DNA of 19,777 nucleotides, taken from Amoebophrya sp. AT5.2. Lineage: Eukaryota > Sar > Dinophyceae > Syndiniales > Amoebophryaceae. The position numbers and the translations under genes are program-made. Below are positions 17,594-19,777 of this stretch, in pieces. Below the pieces are notes generated by a model that was given only the letters and a program-made list of their open reading frames with translations, was not told where the DNA came from and did not search any database. The DNA is taken from assembly GCA_005223375.1 (NCBI GenBank), contig RXOD01004627.1, positions 1 to 19,777 on the forward strand, in the 5' to 3' direction. The stretch's first letter is position 1. Each line of letters opens with the position of its first letter.

Positions 17594-19777
17594 ATGGCCC
17601 CGAAAGCGAAAGCGGCCCCGAAAAGCGATGCAGCCCCAGCGGCAGCAGCAGCTGGTGCCTATGCTATAAAGGAAATGAAGTCTTTGATACTCCGTTGGTT
17701 GATGATCGGTAAACTGAGATCTGCGATCCCTTACTTTTTTATTCACACGCACCACTACTAGCCCGGGACTTCTTTCGGTTTTGCAAGTGGGGTCCCGGGA
17801 TTCTTAGGTGCAAGAAAAATTGCTCGGGCCTTTGTGTAGCTGGCAGAGACTTTCTTTCTCTGGCGGCACAGGGCGGCATCGGAATACTTACTTCTTACGA
17901 CTTCCTTGTGTACTTTTACCACCGGTTTCTTGCCACAGAGTCCTCACGCTGGGAAATAATCAGCACTGGCTCTGCCAAAGTTACCGAATACAAAGTATGT
18001 AGCGACTCAACCATACCCGGCGCTGTCTGCATCGGCGTGGGTGTGTTTCCGTTGAGTAAAGCGTGGCTGTTGCTAGCAGCAGCTACGTAGGTCGCTCTAC
18101 AACTACAACCCAATTCTGTCCTCGTTTACTGCAGATGGTTTTATTGTCGGCGCTATATGTAAAAACGGCCTGGTACTGCGTTCATTGTTGGTTTCTTTGC
18201 GCAGCCGGGCTCTTTTTCATGACGGTCGGCGTTGGACCACCGGTTTGTATCAGTATCTCTGTCTATAATACATCGGAGGTGGCGCGGCCGCGGGCAGCAT
18301 GGGGGCGGGGACGACGCGGCTGCAGATCATGCTGGACAAGAAGATGGTGACGCCACAGCCCCTCGCCGTACCGGACTTGCGCGCAGAAAAGGACACCAAA
18401 ACCCTGGAAAAAACCTACCACGGCGACCCCAAACTGCTCCGCAGCGACACCAGGGGTCTCGGAAAGTTTAAGGTGACCTACGCCCCCTACCTCCTATAAG
18501 TATGTATATCAAATCAATATTGAGCGTTGAGGTTTTGATCAGTGCCTAAATCTTATAATCACCCAACATCGCAGTCCCTCGAGGGCCAGCTGAATCTCGA
18601 CGAGGTGTGCGAAAAGTACTTGACGGAGACCGAGACGCTAACGCTGTTTTCGGTACCGTCTTTGTGCGTGGCACTGGACGACACCGAGCTGCATGGGGCG
18701 GTAAAAGCATAAGCAAGCATGTCTTCTTCTAGTGCAGCAGGCGATGCAATTGCAATCCCAATTTCAATAGTAAGTCAGTGTAAGCAGCTAGTAGCTTCGT
18801 CAGTGTAAGCAAAAGCAATCGATCGCATGCGCATCGCGAGATCTCGAGCGCGACTTGCCATACTTGGTGGTAAATTGCAATACTTTGACTTTGAGGTGTC
18901 CGCGAAGAACAAGAAATACGACGAGCTGCTAGTGGCCAAGAGGAACGCGGCGGACCAGTTCCGCGGGCAGCACCAGCAGACCCTGAATCCGGTGATGAAG
19001 ACGAAGGAGATCCTCGCGCTGCCGCCGAAGACGCACGCCATCGGGGTGGAGGCCACGGAGTGGGATATCCACGACACCTTCGCCACGAACGCCATACCAA
19101 GGCACGAGGCGATAGAGGGGCAAATCGTCAAAGACACGCAGGTATTAGAAGTACTTGAGTCTATGTTCCTGGAAACATTTTCATTTTCGAAAAAACCGAT
19201 GGATCACAGTAAAGCGTGGTACACTCGAAGATGAGCCAAATTCCACCAAAGCTGTTGGTCGAGCACGCGCTGAAGAAGGAGGGCTGTTTGTTCCCGCTCG
19301 AGGAGTCCTCGGCCCAGACGGAGAGCGGCGGCGGCACGGGGAGCGGCATCCTTAACTCCAACACGGCGATCGACTGGACGCTGAAGGAGGACGCGGATCT
19401 CAGCTCCCTCACAGCTGTTTCGAGCTTGATGGAGAAGTCCATCGTGCAGAACGTTTTTCATGGCGAGCACCTGACCTACCGAAACTACCCGACGCTGGAG
19501 CAGCTGGCGAAGGACGACGAAAGGTGGAAGGAGCAGGCCACCGACACCGTCAGCGACGCGGAGCAGAGAATAGGAGACCTGGGCGATCTCGGGGAAGGGG
19601 GGGAGAAGCCAGGTTGCCTATATGCGATCTTCTGCATAAGCGTATAAGCACAATGTCCTTGTTCTCCGACGCAGCAAATGTTAGCGCTATATCGCGTCGA
19701 TCTTACAATGAATTACCCGCAGAATCGGGCGAGGCGGCCGCAGACCCGACGGCCGTGCCGGGGGACGGGGCGGCGCC
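17594..19777 (+). CDS. DNAI4: Axonemal dynein intermediate chain, IC138/WDR78/DNAI4 type, 5' part
   Basis: Model: join(17594..17708, 18279..18472, 18575..18700, 18896..19141, 19231..19612, 19723..>19777). The gene runs off the window. IC138/WDR78 is the regulatory intermediate chain of the two-headed inner-arm dynein (I1/f) of cilia and flagella. Family hallmarks of the pre-WD region are present in order: LQIMLDKKMVTPQPLAVPD (53-71, the V-T-P-x-PL block); YLTETETLTLFSVPS (117-131, the TETET-hydrophobic-P block); KNKKYDELL, soon after exon 4 begins; VEATEWDIHDTF (the AT-WD-x-x-D-x-F block); and LMEKSIVQNVFHGEHLTYRNYP in exon 5 (the Q/N-N-(I/V)-F...YR block). WD repeats would follow outside. 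Exon 1 (Ala/Lys-rich MAPKAKAAPKS...) is the least certain part: another donor at 17655 in the same phase would drop 18 residues. Two of the five introns use donors GTGACC and GTTGCC. Confidence 0.82.
17709..18278 (+). other. Intron 1 of dynein intermediate chain gene (570 bp, phase 1; tentative)
   Basis: Boundaries are TGATCG|GTAAAC and CATCGGAG|GTGGCG; the joined Gly codon leads to GAAAGSMGAGTTRLQIM. An earlier donor at 17655 (AGCTG|GTGCCT) also keeps phase. An unseen small exon inside cannot be excluded. A hairpin with 8-bp arms (CCCGGGAC at 17762, GTCCCGGG at 17792) lies within. Confidence 0.5.
18473..18574 (+). other. Intron 2 of dynein intermediate chain gene (102 bp, phase 0)
   Basis: Boundaries are GTTTAAG|GTGACC and CATCGCAG|TCCCTC. 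The unspliced frame stops at 18497-18499. The join gives GLGKFKSLEGQLNLDEVCEKYLTETET. Confidence 0.7.
18701..18895 (+). other. Intron 3 of dynein intermediate chain gene (195 bp, phase 0)
   Basis: Boundaries are GGGGCG|GTAAAA and GACTTTGAG|GTGTCC. The join gives VALDDTELHGAVSAKNKKYDEL, which aligns with the family without a gap problem. An upstream GTACCG at 18654 would delete part of this conserved stretch. Confidence 0.8.
19142..19230 (+). other. Intron 4 of dynein intermediate chain gene (89 bp, phase 0)
   Basis: Boundaries are GACACGCAG|GTATTA and CTCGAAG|ATGAGC. It is the shortest intron in the window. The join gives EGQIVKDTQMSQIPPKLLVEHALKK. A CAG acceptor at 19209 would open into a TAA and is excluded. 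Confidence 0.7.
19613..19722 (+). other. Intron 5 of dynein intermediate chain gene (110 bp, phase 1)
   Basis: Boundaries are GAAGCCAG|GTTGCC and TACCCGCAG|AATCGG. The joined Glu codon leads to ESGEAAADPTAVPGDGAA, GC-rich and acidic like the sequence before it. The alternative donor at 19642 would give an Arg-rich frame unlike the rest. Confidence 0.6.

Noticed and set aside
4841..19722. Introns as introner-type mobile elements
   Set aside because: I compared starts and ends of several introns by eye. I found no shared sequence, no terminal inverted repeats and no consistent target duplications beyond AG|GT.

Overview
The window is a piece of nuclear DNA from a unicellular, flagellated eukaryote. 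Six protein genes all lie on the + strand. Three have GT-AG introns, and 15 introns of 89-581 bp can be placed by exact reading-phase agreement. Exons are GC-rich with GC-rich third positions. Introns and spacers are more AT-rich, which makes exon edges easy to see. The species cannot be named from the sequence. One-way gene order, GC-rich codons and a weak 5' splice-site consensus would suit an alveolate protist (dinoflagellate or Syndiniales side), but that is inference only. The last gene is an axonemal dynein intermediate chain, so a motile flagellum or cilium is expected in some life stage.

Layout. 1-1017: 3' end of a gene for a CAP/SCP-domain protein of the bacterial YkwD type. 1725-6181: a three-exon DIS3L2-type RNB exoribonuclease (1356 aa) with an extra N-terminal cold-shock-like segment. 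7025-8645: a two-exon LAG1/ceramide synthase (488 aa). 9558-10502: a single-exon RNA-binding protein with two good RRMs and one degenerate RRM. 12272-15855: an eight-exon BFR1-family coiled-coil mRNP protein (483 aa). 17594 to the window end: the 5' part of an IC138/WDR78/DNAI4-type inner-arm dynein intermediate chain with six exons visible. Gene-free spacers are 0.7-1.8 kb and hold no recognisable RNA gene or complete mobile element.

Three of the six genes concern RNA: decay (DIS3L2), RRM binding, and polysome or ER-associated mRNP (BFR1). The ceramide synthase and BFR1 are both tied to the ER in known relatives. This is neighbourhood only; nothing shows an operon.

The most striking structure is inside intron 3 of the BFR1 gene. 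It carries an 85-bp, nearly exact second copy of the end of exon 3, including the 5' splice site. Directly in front of this copy lies a diverged inverted copy of the same exon piece, giving a 47-bp hairpin with an 11-nt loop. It could be a source of double-stranded RNA against the gene's own message, a splicing switch, or debris of a template-switch event. The second general oddity is that none of the 15 introns has G at position +5 of the 5' splice site.
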